The notes: a model not told the origin generated them from the letters alone. Positions 1-11,271 are shown, numbered from the stretch's first letter. The stretch: 64,000 nucleotides of DNA from Periplaneta americana (GCF_040183065.1 NC_091124.1:62442501-62506500); one strand, 5' to 3'. Numbers and translations: made by a program.

Positions 1-214
1 AAATTTGGGAGCTTTTCATCAACACTTTTGAAGAGATCTGCCAATACTTCATCTAAATGTTTTAATTTAAGATTTTCCTTCAGTTCGTTATCTTCTTTGG
101 AATTCAGAACATTTTTCACATATGATCTCATCAAACAAGTGAAATTCAGCAATATTTGATTTGGTAGCAATTTGCTTCATAGTATGAACATTTTTTAAGA
201 ACATTGTGTACATT
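1..214 (-). other. coding-like remnant of unknown family
   Basis: Read on the minus strand, this stretch gives about 40 residues without a stop (TMFLKNVHTMKQIATKSN and so on), followed by a frame change into an acidic, lysine-rich stretch. If the SINE at 215-597 is removed, the same frame continues into 610-735 with one stop. That suggests an old coding segment, perhaps transposon-derived, later split by the SINE. I do not recognise the family. It could also be chance open frame in AT-rich DNA. Confidence 0.2.
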
Positions 215-597
215 GCAAATCAAGCTTTCAGGTAAAACTCCCCGTAAAATTGATTTGAACAATTTCGAGGGAAAAATTGTTCCGGGGCCGGACATCGAAC
301 CCGGGACCTTTGGTTAAACGTACCAACGCTCTACCACCTGAGTTACCCGGGAACTCTACCAAACATCGATCCAAATTTTCCCCCTATATCCACAGACCTC
401 AAAGTGGTCTGACAACCGTCAAGTAACCAACATTGAGTGCACACTAACTCTGTGTGACTTAAGTTGTGTTTTTCTGTTAACGAACAGTGACGTGTATTAT
501 GCAAATCAAGCTTTCAGGTATAACTCCCCGTGAAGTTGATTTGAACAATTTCGAGGGAATAATTCTTCCGGGGCCGGGCATCGAACCCGGGACCTTC
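215..597 (-). mobile_element. tRNA-headed SINE insertion with internal direct repeat
   Basis: The insertion is flanked by a near-identical 12-bp duplication (203-214 and 598-609, attgtgtacatt/aatgtgtacatt). The tRNA-like promoter reads on the minus strand, with the B-box-like motif GGTTCGAT within 290-305. A block of about 100 bp (215-311) recurs at 495-597 in the same orientation, so the element looks like a partial head-to-tail dimer or an internal duplication. The middle part (312-494) is present once. Confidence 0.7.
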
Positions 598-609
598 AAT
601 GTGTACATT

Positions 610-929
610 CAATGTCACGAACAGTGGTGGAGACTGATATTTATAATAAAGCAACAGTTGATATTCTCAGTTTTGTTTTTTCAGCCACTAATTCTTCAAT
701 TACTGTATAAGGTTGCCGGATTTTGTTTCACTATTTCCAGGGACAGGTATCGACATATGAAAATACTGTTGCTGACGTTTGTGCCGTTTACTATTCACTT
801 ATGTTGTTTTCACACATTTTAATAAATACTCATTTCATTGTATTCATTTTACTTAACTGATACTTACACTAATATTTCTGAGAAGTGTGAATTTTTTTAA
901 GTAGGTTTTCCCTTGATCCAAATTCTTTA
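610..929. other. no recognised gene
   Basis: AT-rich sequence. Apart from the possible continuation of the remnant at 610-735 I see no supported feature. Confidence 0.4.
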
Positions 930-1171
930 GTGTTTGGTCAGAACATGATAACTCCAGAAAAGCTATTTTGAAATACAAGCATTTTTATTTTCACTTTTCC
1001 TATAAAAATCATCATTTTAGTTTACGTACAAATGTGAATGAAAATAATTAGATTAGGGCACTGTTTAATTATATGCACATGCTCATGCTTTTCTATAACT
1101 TAAGTAGCCTACCGGTAGATGTAGATAGCAGGAAATAACCATTTTGGAGTTATCACGTTCTGACCAAACAC
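930..1171. mobile_element. MITE with 27-bp terminal inverted repeats
   Basis: The ends are inverted copies: gtgtttggtcagaacatg at the left, and its complement with one difference at the right, followed on both sides by ataactcca. The element is about 242 bp and has no coding capacity. I could not define a target site duplication, so the superfamily is open. Confidence 0.65.
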
Positions 1172-3169
1172 CACAGAATTATACAGCAAACTCCTGAAGG
1201 TGGTTATGATAGCAAACATGGCTCGAAACAATTCTTAAACTCATTCTGCATTTTTTGGATGTCCATATCATGTTCAATGAAGAAAAAATAAACTCTCTCC
1301 GTTGAAGAATCCTTTCAAGAAGATACATGGATAGTTCAATCAACTTCTTGACGTTGTGCACATTTTCTCACAAAAAATTTAAATGCCACTCCATTTTGGT
1401 TAAAATAGTGACATTTTCTTTATTTCTCTTTGCTACTTTCTCTGAAGTCACCTATTTCATCAAGCAAGAATCTTATCAACTAAATCATCTTTATCAGATC
1501 AAGTCCAGCTACATTTGAACGAAAATAATGGGCAGTCTCGTCAAATTGTTATCTTTATAGAGGACGTCTCAGTAATATACATTCCATAGATATCTTATCT
1601 TGTGAATGACTTCACCAAGCACTGAGATATTTAACAGCATTTTCATAAAATTTTAACAATCAACATTGAAAATCAAGGGATATTTGGGGACAAATTATTA
1701 CTTCCGGGGACGACTTTTGTCCGGGAACTGTCCCTGGGAAACGGAAAAGTTTGGTAACCTTAATATTAAATACTGGACAAAAACATGTCTCGAATACCTC
1801 GTTCGGAATAAAGGGCCACATTAGCGTTACCGTATTTTACGGGACGTATGGGAACCCTATGCACACTGTCGTTGAGGATACTGCCACTTAGTTTTTCTTT
1901 AAATTAGACAAGGAGCAGTGACCAGTGCAATAATGTCATTCAGCGATTAAATTCTTTAGAAGGAAACATTCAGTTACGACCGACCACTCAGTTAAGTTGC
2001 ATAATGCTCTTGACGGAAAATATATTGGAATTGGTGACAAAGCTGGCACTCATAGACCTTGTGCTGAACACTCATCGTGTTCCGCATTCCCAGTCTGTGA
2101 CTGCCCCAGGAAATTGTGTGTGGGTGGTGGTTTTGATGAATCAAAATGTCCAAAAATGACAAAAGTCAACGTACTAGAGTTTCTCAGGTAGTTTCTGCAG
2201 CTGCAAGATCATCTGAACGGGTGATAATGCCAGACGAAGCGCGTTTTGACGTCTAGCGATATTTGAACTGACAGAATTATTGTCATGTTGCTTTTGAGAA
2301 TTCTAGAGAAATACAATCAATCCCGTCCATTCGCAAAATATAACAGTTTACCATGGTTTTGCATCTTTTGTCATAGACTATTTTTAGTCGTTAAGATTTG
2401 TAGATGAGCAACAATACGTTGACCTATTTCCTAACACTATCATTTCAAAAAAGACTTACACGGTCTTCAGCTAAGCCAATGACGTGACTCAGGCGATAGC
2501 TTGTTCCCTTGCTGTTCTGGAATTGTGCTTGGGTGAAGGTTCGATTCCGACTTGGACGTTTTGCCCATCTGTAAAGCAAATGTCACCTAATTCATGGAGA
2601 GTACTCGACTTTATCTCCCCAAATACCTTCTCAACACCTATTCCATCGTCGCTAAATTACATAGTTAATACAGCGTCATTAAATAACCCAGTAAAATGGA
2701 CACCGACAACGAGTAGTTTCAGCATTCGGGGCAATGGCATACACAGTTCTGGTAACTATGGCGAGACTTTGAAACGTGCTTTCTATGCACTTAATTGCAC
2801 GTCTTGGTGATACAGCGTATTCACTATTCTGCTTGGATTTAAACAACTCCGAATTTTTTCTTGCGAGATATTTTGCAGAACCGTGTTTATGTTGCATGCC
2901 CGCTAACAGTTCAGTAGCTGAAAGAACGAGTTAAAAATGGAAGTTGCTGCAGTTTCACAAGGACAACTTTGCACAAAGTCATGTCGAGTTTCGAGGAGCG
3001 CTTACAGCATTTTGTTGCTTACAACTGTAGTAATCTCAGATACTTTTTAATAACTCTTCCATCTTTCTTTGCTATTATGACTTTTTAATGAATCTCCCAT
3101 CTTTCTTTTCTATTATGAGATCGTTTCAAATGTTTTTTTTTTTCGATAACTCTGCTTAGGTCGATTCAC
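1172..3169. other. no recognised gene
   Basis: Short open frames only, none with a domain I recognise. A small GGAC/GTCC hairpin-forming patch lies near 1703-1735. Nothing else can be supported. Confidence 0.4.
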
Positions 3170-3476
3170 ACGGATCTAATCGTTTCCGTCTAGATACAAT
3201 CCAAATTGGTGAGGTGGCGACAGACTGTGGTCTTAGAAACACCAAGACTTGTTGACAATTCACTGATACTGGCGATTGGCTGCTCTTTCAGTTTAGTGAA
3301 TATAGCTTCATCTCTGGAATAGATGGTCTTCCTGAGCGAAGTTTATCTTCAAAGCTTAGGTCTTCATCATTGAATCGTTTAAAACGATTTGATGCCGTCC
3401 TACCACCAACCATCCCTTCAGATTCCACTTCACAGTTTTCTTCAGCTGTTGCTTTTGTACTTATTTCTTTTTCCAA
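3170..3476 (-). pseudogene. mariner-type transposase N-terminal fragment
   Basis: On the minus strand, the sequence after 3476 encodes a mariner-like paired HTH start. The stretch RFNDEDLSFEDKLRSGRPS is the usual linker between the two helix-turn-helix parts. A second reading frame then continues with a piece like SISELSTSLGVSKTTVCRHL, the second HTH. The two parts are out of frame and a stop follows, so this is a decayed fragment. No catalytic DDE/D domain follows at lower coordinates. Known family role: cut-and-paste transposase binding TIR DNA; this copy cannot function. Confidence 0.65.
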
Positions 3477-3739
3477 AAGAAACTCAAAGCTCTCGAATTA
3501 TGATTGTATCGTCGCACATTCCCAATGATAAACTTAGACATTATATTGTGCTACCGCTAATGTATGCATGTAAATGCTCTTTGCAATGTTTCAGAACAAT
3601 ACCAACAACAGATATAAACAAATTGTTCGTTGTCTAGTAGCTCAAAGACAAATTAGTAGAACATACTACATAGGAAAAACATGTTGACTTTGTATATTTT
3701 TTCTTTAATATGTAGAGAGTAAAAGCAAAGAAATAAAAT

Positions 3740-4275
3740 AATGTTTTGAAATGTTTTCTTGTTATTTTAGAATATATAGGGGGTAAAGATAAGTAATGGC
3801 GTTTTGAGATGTGTATATCTTTCCTACGTATTATAATGTTGTTTTGTAATATTTAAGGGTTAGAACAAAATGATTACATTTTGATATGGGTTAATACTTT
3901 ATGCTCTAGTTCTCATTTTTCCCAGCTTTATGTTATTTTGTAATATTTAGGGGGTTAAAAAAATGACTTTTGAAATATTATGTGAGTACTTTCTCTGACA
4001 TCCTGTATTATTATAGTTGTCATCTCGCAGCTTTCCTCATTATAATGTAATTTTGTAATATTTGTGGGGTAAAAAAAGCAGTGACACTTTGAAATGTGTC
4101 AGTACTTTCTCTGACATCTTGTATTACTGTAGTTTTCGTGTCTCAGCTTTCTTTGCTATTATGTTTTATAATACGGTATTTTAAGTGTAGAACAAGTGAT
4201 AAATTTTGAAATATGTGAGTACTTTTAGGAGTTAGAACAAAGTGATGAATTTTGAAATATGTGAATACTTATCTG
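3740..4275. repeat. decayed tandem repeat, about five units of ~120 bp
   Basis: The unit contains 'ttttgtaatatttaggggtt', then 'ttttgaaatatgtgagtac', 'tttctctgacatc' and 'cagctttc'. These landmarks recur in the same order roughly every 115-125 bp from about 3740 to 4275, with the later copies more alike (3960-4200) and the first ones strongly diverged. Confidence 0.6.
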
Positions 4276-4664
4276 ACAACCGTATTATTGTGATGCTAGG
4301 CGTCCTGTTAGTCAAACGGCTAGAACGTCGCGTCGGCTATTTACGACAGAGAACGAAGCTGAAATCTCGACGAGTCCAAGTGGAATTCTTAGCGGAGAGA
4401 GACGGTGCGACGTTTGGGATAGTTTTGCGCGCTGTATTCCCATTTCCCCTGCTGCCATTCTACCATTTTCCCGTGGATCATTATAATTCTGGCATAATGT
4501 AGATCCACCTCGTATGACCCACAACCGAAAACGTATGACGGCTAAGTGATCTAGGCCTACATAGTTTCGACGCGTTGCTCCGAGAGGGCAGCGCTTGGGG
4601 TCAATTGACAAGTGTCAACGTACTCGCCGTTGAGTAAAAATGTATTATGATTAATGAAGAAATG

Positions 4665-4830
4665 CTGGAATGATGGGAAGAAAAACTGGAGTACCCCACG
4701 ATGGCCTCTCATGGCGCAGTCCTTGTACGCCACTATTTCACTGATCTCGCCGGGATTCGAACCCGGGTTCTCGGCGTGGAAAGCCGCCGCTGTGGACTGA
4801 CAGTCGACTGCAGTGGCCAGGGTTCGTCGC
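4665..4830 (-). mobile_element. tRNA-derived SINE-like element
   Basis: The minus strand contains a tRNA-type T-arm/B box (GGGTTCGAATCCCGGC, about 4750-4766) with a plausible upstream tRNA-like head. The body ending in 'ggggtactccag' is shared with the element at 15919-16070, so this is a dispersed family and not a single tRNA gene. Boundaries are approximate. Confidence 0.5.
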
Positions 4831-4849
4831 GTCCTGCTTGCTATTTCAG

Positions 4850-5200
4850 TACACAAGCTGGGATTCTTTTGGCACCCGCACTACAGGCTGTTTGGCTAGT
4901 GACTCACATCAGCGCTCTAGGCTCGTTTTAACTGCACGCATCCCACGTCGCTCTGTCTGCTGTGGGGTGCTCAGGGGTGTTGGAAGGCCGAGTGCTAGAC
5001 ACACACATTTTGCAGAGTGGTTGGACGCCGCCCCGCGCTTGATTTTCCTTAATTCCGTGATACTTCGGAATTTGACTCGCAGAGCGCCTTGTTCCGTCTG
5101 CTGGGCCAGATCTCGCTAGCTGGCCCGGACCGGACCGGATCGGACGGTCTGCCTGCCTGCCGGCCGGTCAACTATATTTAAATGAGGAACAAAATTGCTC
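4850..5200. other. GC-rich patch of unknown nature
   Basis: Markedly richer in GC and CpG than its surroundings, with a run of ccggacc/cggatcgg/ctgcctgcc motifs at 5120-5165 followed by an AT-rich 'ctatatttaa' at 5171. It could be an unmethylated promoter-type region or part of an older GC-rich repeat. No exon can be attached to it. Confidence 0.3.
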
Positions 5201-5504
5201 CCGGGCTGAGGAATGTCTGCCGGGTACGTGCATCAAAACATCGCGACATAACTGCTGTCACTTGCAAATGCAGTGAATTTTGAAAAGGAAGAAACCTTAA
5301 TAGTAGTATGTGTGTTCCTAGACAGCTTTGTTACCATCACCACCGCTGCTAAGACCTTCATACTCGTTCCAAGAAAATTGGAGATCATTTGTCCATCTTG
5401 TTTGGGTTGCCAACCACTCCTTCGTCCACTTGGTTTATATTAATTTTGGCCTTCTGTTGTATAATTCACACAAGACTGGATAGAATCAACAAAGAAATTG
5501 TACA

Positions 5505-6208
5505 AAACAGTTTTAACAACTCTTTTATTTGCAGATGATCAATTAGTAATAGCTGCTTCAGAAACTAATATGTGAATTACAAATCACAGCCTCAAACTAT
5601 AATTTAACAATATCTCCGACAAAAACAAAAATTTTAGCTTTCGAAGGGAAAACACAGGTACGATGTAAAATTTTAATTAACGACAATATAGTAGAGCAAG
5701 TAAGATATTTTAAATACCTGGGCTGTGAAATTGCAAACAAGAGAATTAGATCAACAAAGAAAATTACAAAATTTTAATCAAATATGTGGAACGATTAAAA
5801 GAGCCCTATTAAACAAAACAAGGAAAGAAACCATTTTGAAGTTTTACAAAGTCTTGGCAGTCTCATCTCTCTTGTATGGCTCAGAATGCTGGACCCTAAC
5901 AGAAAACCAAAAGCACAAAATAGAAGTATCAGAAATGAGATTTTTGAGATCGATAGCTGGATACAGAAGAACAGACAGACAATATAATGAAACGATAAGA
6001 GACGAACTGAATATATTCAACTTAAACAATAAAATAAAAGAATATCAAGAAAAATATTATGAACACGTACAAAGAATGCCAGAATACCGTATTCCTAAAA
6101 AGATTCTAGAGTACAAACCCAAAGGCAAGAGAGACAGAGGAAATCCTACGAAGAGATGGAGAGATCAATTTCTTTGAGAGGACGGAACAGGTCGAAAGGC
6201 CTAATCCG

Positions 6209-6258
<50 letters not shown>

Positions 6259-6262
6259 TATA
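5505..6262 (+). pseudogene. LINE reverse transcriptase, C-terminal fragment
   Basis: A 5'-truncated non-LTR retrotransposon. The piece starts just before the RT catalytic box (LLFADDQLVIAASE near 5518-5560, the FADD form of YxDD). It then has a stop and at least two frame changes, and continues as KTKILAFEGK, FKYLGCEIA and an open 150-residue stretch (5725-6177) with SLLYGSECWTLTENQKHKIE and the basic tail KPKGKRDRGNPTKRWRDQ. This C-terminal pattern is common in insect endonuclease/reverse transcriptases of RTE-like type; the clade is inferred. The 3' end runs directly into a (GAT)n array at 6209-6258, which acts as the tail. The copy is dead because it lacks the endonuclease and has frameshifts. 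Confidence 0.85.
6209..6258 (+). repeat. (GAT)n microsatellite at LINE 3' end
   Basis: About 16 uninterrupted gat/atg triplets directly following the LINE 3' end (…cctaatccgtg). The LINE probably ended in this simple repeat and not in poly(A). Confidence 0.9.
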
Positions 6263-6339
6263 AGTCTTTAGCTAAATTACATCCACCATGTAACCCACTA
6301 ACATATAACATATAACAAGAAAATTAGAAACGTGTTAAT

Positions 6340-6599
6340 TTATTTTACTTGGTTATTTAACGACTCTGTATTAACTACGAGGTTATTTAGCGTCGATGGG
6401 ATTGGTGATAGCGAGATGATATTTGGCGAGGTGAGGCCGAGGATTCGCCATAGATTACCTGACATTTGTCTTATGGTTAGGGAAAACCTCGGTAAAAAAC
6501 TAACCAGGTAATCAGCCCACGCGGGAATCGAACCCGCGCCCGAACGCAACTCCGGATCGGCAGGCAAGCGCCTTCGCCGACTGAGCTACTCAGGTGGCT
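6340..6599 (-). mobile_element. tRNA-derived SINE, full length
   Basis: Flanked by a perfect 13-bp duplication GAAACGTGTTAAT (6327-6339 and 6600-6612). On the minus strand it opens with an A-box-like 'tagctcagtcggcgaagg' and has a B box GGTTCGATTCC. The body 'gattacctggttag … gaatcctcggcctcacctcgcc … catcgacgctaaataacc' and tail 'cgttaaataaccaagtaaaa' follow. The same family occurs at 10668-10924, 22540-22763 and (truncated) 24580-24705. Confidence 0.9.
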
Positions 6600-6645
6600 G
6601 AAACGTGTTAATGTCTTCAATTTGATTAAATAAATTTATACCCTA

Positions 6646-6886
6646 CCGTAAACTGGGGTTACTTTGAACACAGAGGAAACTTTGACCAATTTTTCTTTTT
6701 TCAGAAAATCATATTTAGGTTTCTACATGCTGCACTTATTATAGATGGAGGTAAATTTGGTATGAGGATGATTTTATGATAATTTACCTCCATCTGTAAC
6801 AAATGCAGCATGTAGAAACCTAAATACGATTGTCTGAAAAAAATGGTCAAAGTTTCCTCTGTGTTCAAAGTAACCCCAGTTTACGG
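6646..6886. mobile_element. foldback MITE with ~105-bp arms, TA target
   Basis: Nearly the whole element is an inverted repeat. The left arm begins CCGTAAACTGGGGTTAC and the right arm ends with its complement. The arms run about 105 bp with few mismatches around a loop of about 25 bp near 6762-6778. TA dinucleotides flank both ends (6644-6645, 6887-6888), as for Tc1/mariner-mobilised MITEs. A transcript would form a long near-perfect hairpin. Confidence 0.85.
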
Positions 6887-7012
6887 TATGTGTATGAATT
6901 AATCAGCGTATATTATATTTGTATTCTATAATTTTGGAATATATATTTTTCCATAAATTGTCCTACTTTAATCACGTACGATATTATTCTTTATGTTAAT
7001 ATTATATTATAC

Positions 7013-7172
7013 AATTTCATTGCAGCTGTAATTTTAATTTTAGTTCCTATTTTATTTTATTTTCTATATTCCTCTTATATTAATATATTACATTAAATTT
7101 CACAGTAGCTGTAATTTTAATTTTAATTCCTATTTTATTTTATTTTGTATATTCTCTTACAGGCCTATAATA
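7013..7172. repeat. two-copy tandem duplication, ~83-bp unit
   Basis: The segment 'aatttca…gcagctgtaattttaatttt…cctattttattttatttt' occurs at 7013 and again at 7096 with a handful of differences. Confidence 0.8.
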
Positions 7173-7717
7173 TATCTGAAGTGCGACCGAACACGAGCGC
7201 TGCTCATTCAGTCCTCAAATTTTGTTAATATTACTGTATCTTCTTTTTTATAATGATTGTATTATTTTATTTCTATTGTTGTAATATATTCTGTATTCTG
7301 TATATTTAAATTTAAATATTATATATATTTTTTATTTCGATATCGTTTTTCTTCCATTAATAAAATTTGCATAGCCTATCTCCTTTTCATCGTCCTGCTT
7401 CATTTATTCGGATTGTTTGCGTCTAATTGCATACGAATGACAAGTACACGATCTGTATGTTTCCATTTCTCTGCATATTATTTTGCATTTTTTTTTCATA
7501 CCTCTTCATTGCTCAAATTTTGATTCCTTATGTTAACATTGGTGTTGCTAATTAAGCTTTATGTGAGTTTCTTTTTAAATCTTAATTTTAAGACTTTAAT
7601 GGAGTGTTCACGTTGTATGGTTTACGGTTTAACTGGAAAACGCATGTAGAATACTCCTGATTGAGCTCTGCCTGTTATGCATTCAGATCCTTATCCTCTG
7701 TTGACTCTACCGGTTCA
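7173..7717. other. no recognised gene
   Basis: AT-rich with thymine runs. An open frame at 7257-7523 encodes only hydrophobic low-complexity sequence and is not supported as a gene. Confidence 0.4.
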
Positions 7718-7835
7718 TTCTGTGACTTCATTACAAATTTTTAGGGACTGTAGAAGTGATCAATATGAAAACTTTTTACGTAGAACCCGATGTCCAGAAA
7801 CGTTTATTTTGGTAGTTAAAAGCCTTGAGAAGTGA
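7718..7835 (+). repeat. unclassified interspersed repeat, copy 1
   Basis: Begins 'tgtgacttcattacaaattt' and ends near 'tttggtagttaaaa'. Related copies lie at 8275-8393 (same strand) and 11311-11407 (opposite strand). No TIR, tRNA box or coding motif seen. Confidence 0.65.
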
Positions 7836-8274
7836 TAAAATAAAGAATAGAGTATCGGGTAAATTTTAGTAGGACAGTTTGTTCATTAACAATAAAGCAG
7901 GCTTAATATATTAATATGATCAGTTTTAAAGAGAAATATAACTTCAGCACCTAATAAACATATAAATCGAGGGTTAGGATGACAAGGTTCTATCAAGTGT
8001 TTAGTAAATTTTACAGGAAAGCATCTTGAAAGTTTGGTTGCTAATAAAATCAATGCAGATAAGAACCTTTTCAAACCAACTTTATCACGAACTATAATTG
8101 AGATATCAACGTATAATTTATATGGTAGATAGCTGTGAAGTAGCAGAATTCAATGCACCAAAAATCTCAATTTTGCTAAAAATGTCAGATAGAACCTTGT
8201 CATTCTGAGCCCGCGAACTGTCAAAAATCTTCATCACAAAATGGCGTGTAAAGGTGACACAATCACATACCAAA
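7836..8274. other. no recognised gene
   Basis: AT-rich spacer between two direct copies of the same repeat; nothing supported. Confidence 0.35.
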
Positions 8275-8393
8275 TGATTCTGTGACTTCGTTACAAATTT
8301 ATTGGGGATGTAGAGGTGATGAGTATGAATAATTTCACGTAGAAATCCATGTCCGGAAAAGTTCCGTTTGGTAGTTAAAAAACCTTGAGAAAT
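8275..8393 (+). repeat. unclassified interspersed repeat, copy 2
   Basis: Same 118-bp sequence type as 7718-7835 at roughly 80% identity by eye; shared landmarks are 'tgtgactt.gttacaaattt', 'atgtcc.gaaa' and 'tggtagttaaaa'. Confidence 0.65.
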
Positions 8394-8420
8394 GTAGTCA
8401 GTGTAACTAGCTATAGGTCT

Positions 8421-8660
8421 ACAACTGGCAAAACTCCGTTGTAGGAGGTTACTAAACCTTACCGCTGTGCTGGAGGCGGAGTATGGAGTTTCCCTCCATT
8501 AATCTGAACCAATGTCGCTACAGATTGACAAGTCATTTGACGCATCACTGCTATCAGTACGCGCTACTATTGGCTGACAATTAGGAAGGAGGGGGTGAAT
8601 AGTATTGTGTCACTCTTTAAGATTGACGCATGCGCATACCAACGGAGTTTTGTAAGTTGT
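8421..8660. mobile_element. MITE with 21-bp terminal inverted repeats
   Basis: Left end acaactggcaaaactccgtt and right end its inverted complement with two differences. The element is 240 bp and non-coding. No clear target duplication; it ends 19 bp before the next TIR element. Confidence 0.65.
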
Positions 8661-8679
8661 TCCCCTTATAGCATCTAAC

Positions 8680-10015
8680 CACAGTCTACTATATACAGTC
8701 GCGAAGCTCAATATGTAGTAAAAATGCAAACATGGATAGTTGCCCACCACTAGGATCGCTACTGTCGCCTCTTCATCGCAGATCTCTCTCCTAGCAGCCG
8801 ACAAAATATGTTACACTTCCGTTGTCGTGTTCTTTTGGAAAAATTAACACCTTCCTTCCATTATTGAAATATTAAATGCATAAAGTTAATTTATTATTTT
8901 AATGAAGTATATTAAATTCCACCATAAACTCGAAGATACCTGCAAGAAATAAGTTAATATAATTTTTGTTTGTGCAAAACGAACTGAAATTTACTATAAT
9001 AGCTTCACTCATTCAAAATTATAGCGATAATTAACTATGAAACCAATAAATATTAATTTGCATTTCTCTTTACAACAATAATAATGGAAATATGAATTAA
9101 TGGAGTAACTTACGTGTACCGGTACTTGTAGTGTAGGCTTACGTAGTTAACAAAGTGGGATGAGGTTAAGCAATAATAATCACACCAGAATTGGAAATAA
9201 AACGTGATCAATAAATTTTATTGTAACAGACTTTTTCTACGTCTCTAGTAAAGCAACAAATAAAAATAACAACAAAATTAACAGCTATAATTAAAAACAT
9301 ATCCTTTGAAGAAAAAAGTAGGCCTAAGCAATAATAATCCCACCAGAATTGAAAATAAAACGTGATCAATAAATTTCATTAAAACAAACTTAATTTTTCT
9401 ACGTCTTTAGTAAAATAACACATAAAAATAATAACAAAATTAATAGCTACAATTAAAAATATATCCTCTGAAAAAAAAGTAGACCTAACCTTTATTTCTC
9501 TGGAAATTTAGCAGCCCAAGTGACAGAACCTTAACCGGTATCTAATGTCCTTTCGGTTAGACTGAAACATTTCATTGTGAAATTTAAGGATATAATGTAT
9601 TCTAACAGTCACAAAGAACTTCAAATTAACAGTTTTGTTTCTGCACAGCATTCTTGTGGAAACCCAGGAACCTTTCTGAATCTTTCGGAAATCGGAAAAA
9701 GGATAACTCTGGCCTCTTTCTCTTACTGTTGCTACAATTTATAGCACTACAAACGTCTCCACCTTGTCCCATATTATTATTCCAATTATTCTATTTTAGC
9801 CATTAACATTTTCATTATAACCAATAACGAACATTTCACAAGCAATAAGCATCAGTGTGAAATACGCAACGAGCTAGCACTCGATAGAAATACGACACAG
9901 TCCAAAGTCGACCATGGACAGTCTATTGTTTCTAGTTGCTAACCGCTTGGAGCGCTTTATCACGAGATTTGCAAAAAAACACCTAAAGCTTCGCGACTAT
10001 ATATAGTAGACTGTG
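8680..10015. mobile_element. 1.3-kb TIR element, CACAGTCTA family (long copy)
   Basis: Ends are inverted repeats of about 28 bp (CACAGTCTACTATATACAGT… and its complement with tatata variation). A 7-bp duplication ATCTAAC flanks them (8673-8679, 10016-10022). Short relatives of about 182-202 bp with the same ends and subterminal sequence lie at 29625-29806 and 52593-52794. The interior carries a two-copy 158-bp tandem duplication and AT-rich DNA. No transposase motif could be found, so superfamily is unassigned (hAT- or P-like by duplication length). Confidence 0.75.
9167..9485. repeat. 158-bp tandem duplication inside the TIR element
   Basis: The stretch 'taagcaataataatc.caccagaattg.aaataaaacgtgatc' starts at 9167 and again at 9325. 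Both copies end near a 'gtagrcctaa' motif. Confidence 0.8.
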
Positions 10016-10022
10016 ATCTAAC

Positions 10023-10667
10023 TCAATGCCATCTTTCTGAAGTTTGATTGCAGGCTCCTTGTTCCTGCAAACGCTTTAGAATTCTCATAAACAAACACTG
10101 TATAGGCTAGTTGGCAAAGTAAATGTTTTGACTGATAAAGTCTTGCAGCTGTTCTTCCATTTCCATTTTCTTTTCTATCCTCCTGAGTCTTAAGACATTT
10201 GTTGTTTTATTTTTAAAGTTCAGTATAGTTCTACACTTTAAAAAAAGTCACTGACATGAGGAAAAATACTGAAAAAAGTCTGCAGGTTTCAATTAAGAAA
10301 CAAATGCAGGTACCGTGTATTATACTAATACTTCGGGTCTCTGCACATACATCTTATAACATAATCATGTATGAAGTATGCTATACTATACTCTCAGGAG
10401 TTCTGAGGCTATAAATGAAATGCGTATCGGTAATTTCTCTTAACGGGAATCTTTCCGTGATAAATTAAAGAAAGCAAATTACTCTCTCTTCGTAATGCTT
10501 AACCAAATAGGCGTCACGTCCTACAAGGAGAACAGCTACATTTAAACTGAGGTGATGTTTCAATGCATTGGTCATGAGTGCGATGCCAGCTGGCTATCGT
10601 AATTTAATTGTAAATAAAGTTCTATACTATATTCGTATGGATTTTGTAATGTTTACAAACACTACCA
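10023..10667. other. no recognised gene
   Basis: Nothing supported between the TIR element and the next SINE; the last 11 bases are that SINE's target duplication. Confidence 0.4.
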
Positions 10668-10924
10668 GCCACCGGCGTAGCTCTGTCGGCTAAGGCGCTT
10701 GCCTACCGATCCGGAGTTGCGATCGGGCGCGGGTTCGATTCCCGCTTGGGCTGATACCTGGTTGGATTTTTTCCGAGGTTTTACCCAACCGTAAGGCAAA
10801 TGTCAGGTAATCTACGGCGAATCCTCGGCCTCATCTCGCCAAATACCATCTCGCTATCATCAATCCCATCGACGCTAAGTAACCTCGTAGTTGATACAGC
10901 GTCGTTAAATAACCAAGTAAAAAA
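10668..10924 (+). mobile_element. tRNA-derived SINE, full length
   Basis: Flanked by the 11-bp duplication AAACACTACCA (10657-10667 and 10925-10935). The head contains 'gtagctctgtcggctaaggc' and the B box 'gcgggttcgattcccgc'. The body matches the element at 6340-6599 in opposite orientation and ends in poly(A). Confidence 0.9.
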
Positions 10925-11034
10925 AAACACTACCATAGCAATATAGAAACTTATATTAATGGTTACAAAATTATTTACTATGACCCATTAATATCGAACT
11001 TTTTGGTTTATTATTCTGCAATGTTTTGAATGGA

Positions 11035-11271
11035 TTGTTTTACGACGCTGTGTCAACATCTCAGGTTCTTTAGCGTCTAAATGAAATGAAGGTGATAACC
11101 CCTGTGAAATGAGTCCGATAGTTACCGGTACCTAGCATTTGCTCATATCGGGTTGAGGAAAAACTCCGGAAAAAAAACCTCAACCAGGTAACTTGTCCCG
11201 ATTGGGATTCGAATCCTGGCCACCTGATTTCGCGGTTAGACACGCTAACCGTTATTCCACAGGGTGGACTC
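11035..11271 (-). mobile_element. tRNA-derived SINE, second family
   Basis: The tRNA-like head is at the right (minus strand), with 'gtggccaggattcgaatccc' as B-box region. The body has 'aagttacctggttgagg' and the tail reads 'gacgctaaagaacctgagatgttgac…cgtcgtaaaa'. Same family at 41455-41692, 52469-52938 and the 3' fragment at 62465-62528. Outer limits are approximate. Confidence 0.8.

Noticed and set aside
1997-2191. Cysteine-containing 64-codon frame as a small secreted protein
   Set aside because: No signal peptide, no recognised cysteine spacing and no splice or promoter context; chance open frame is more likely.
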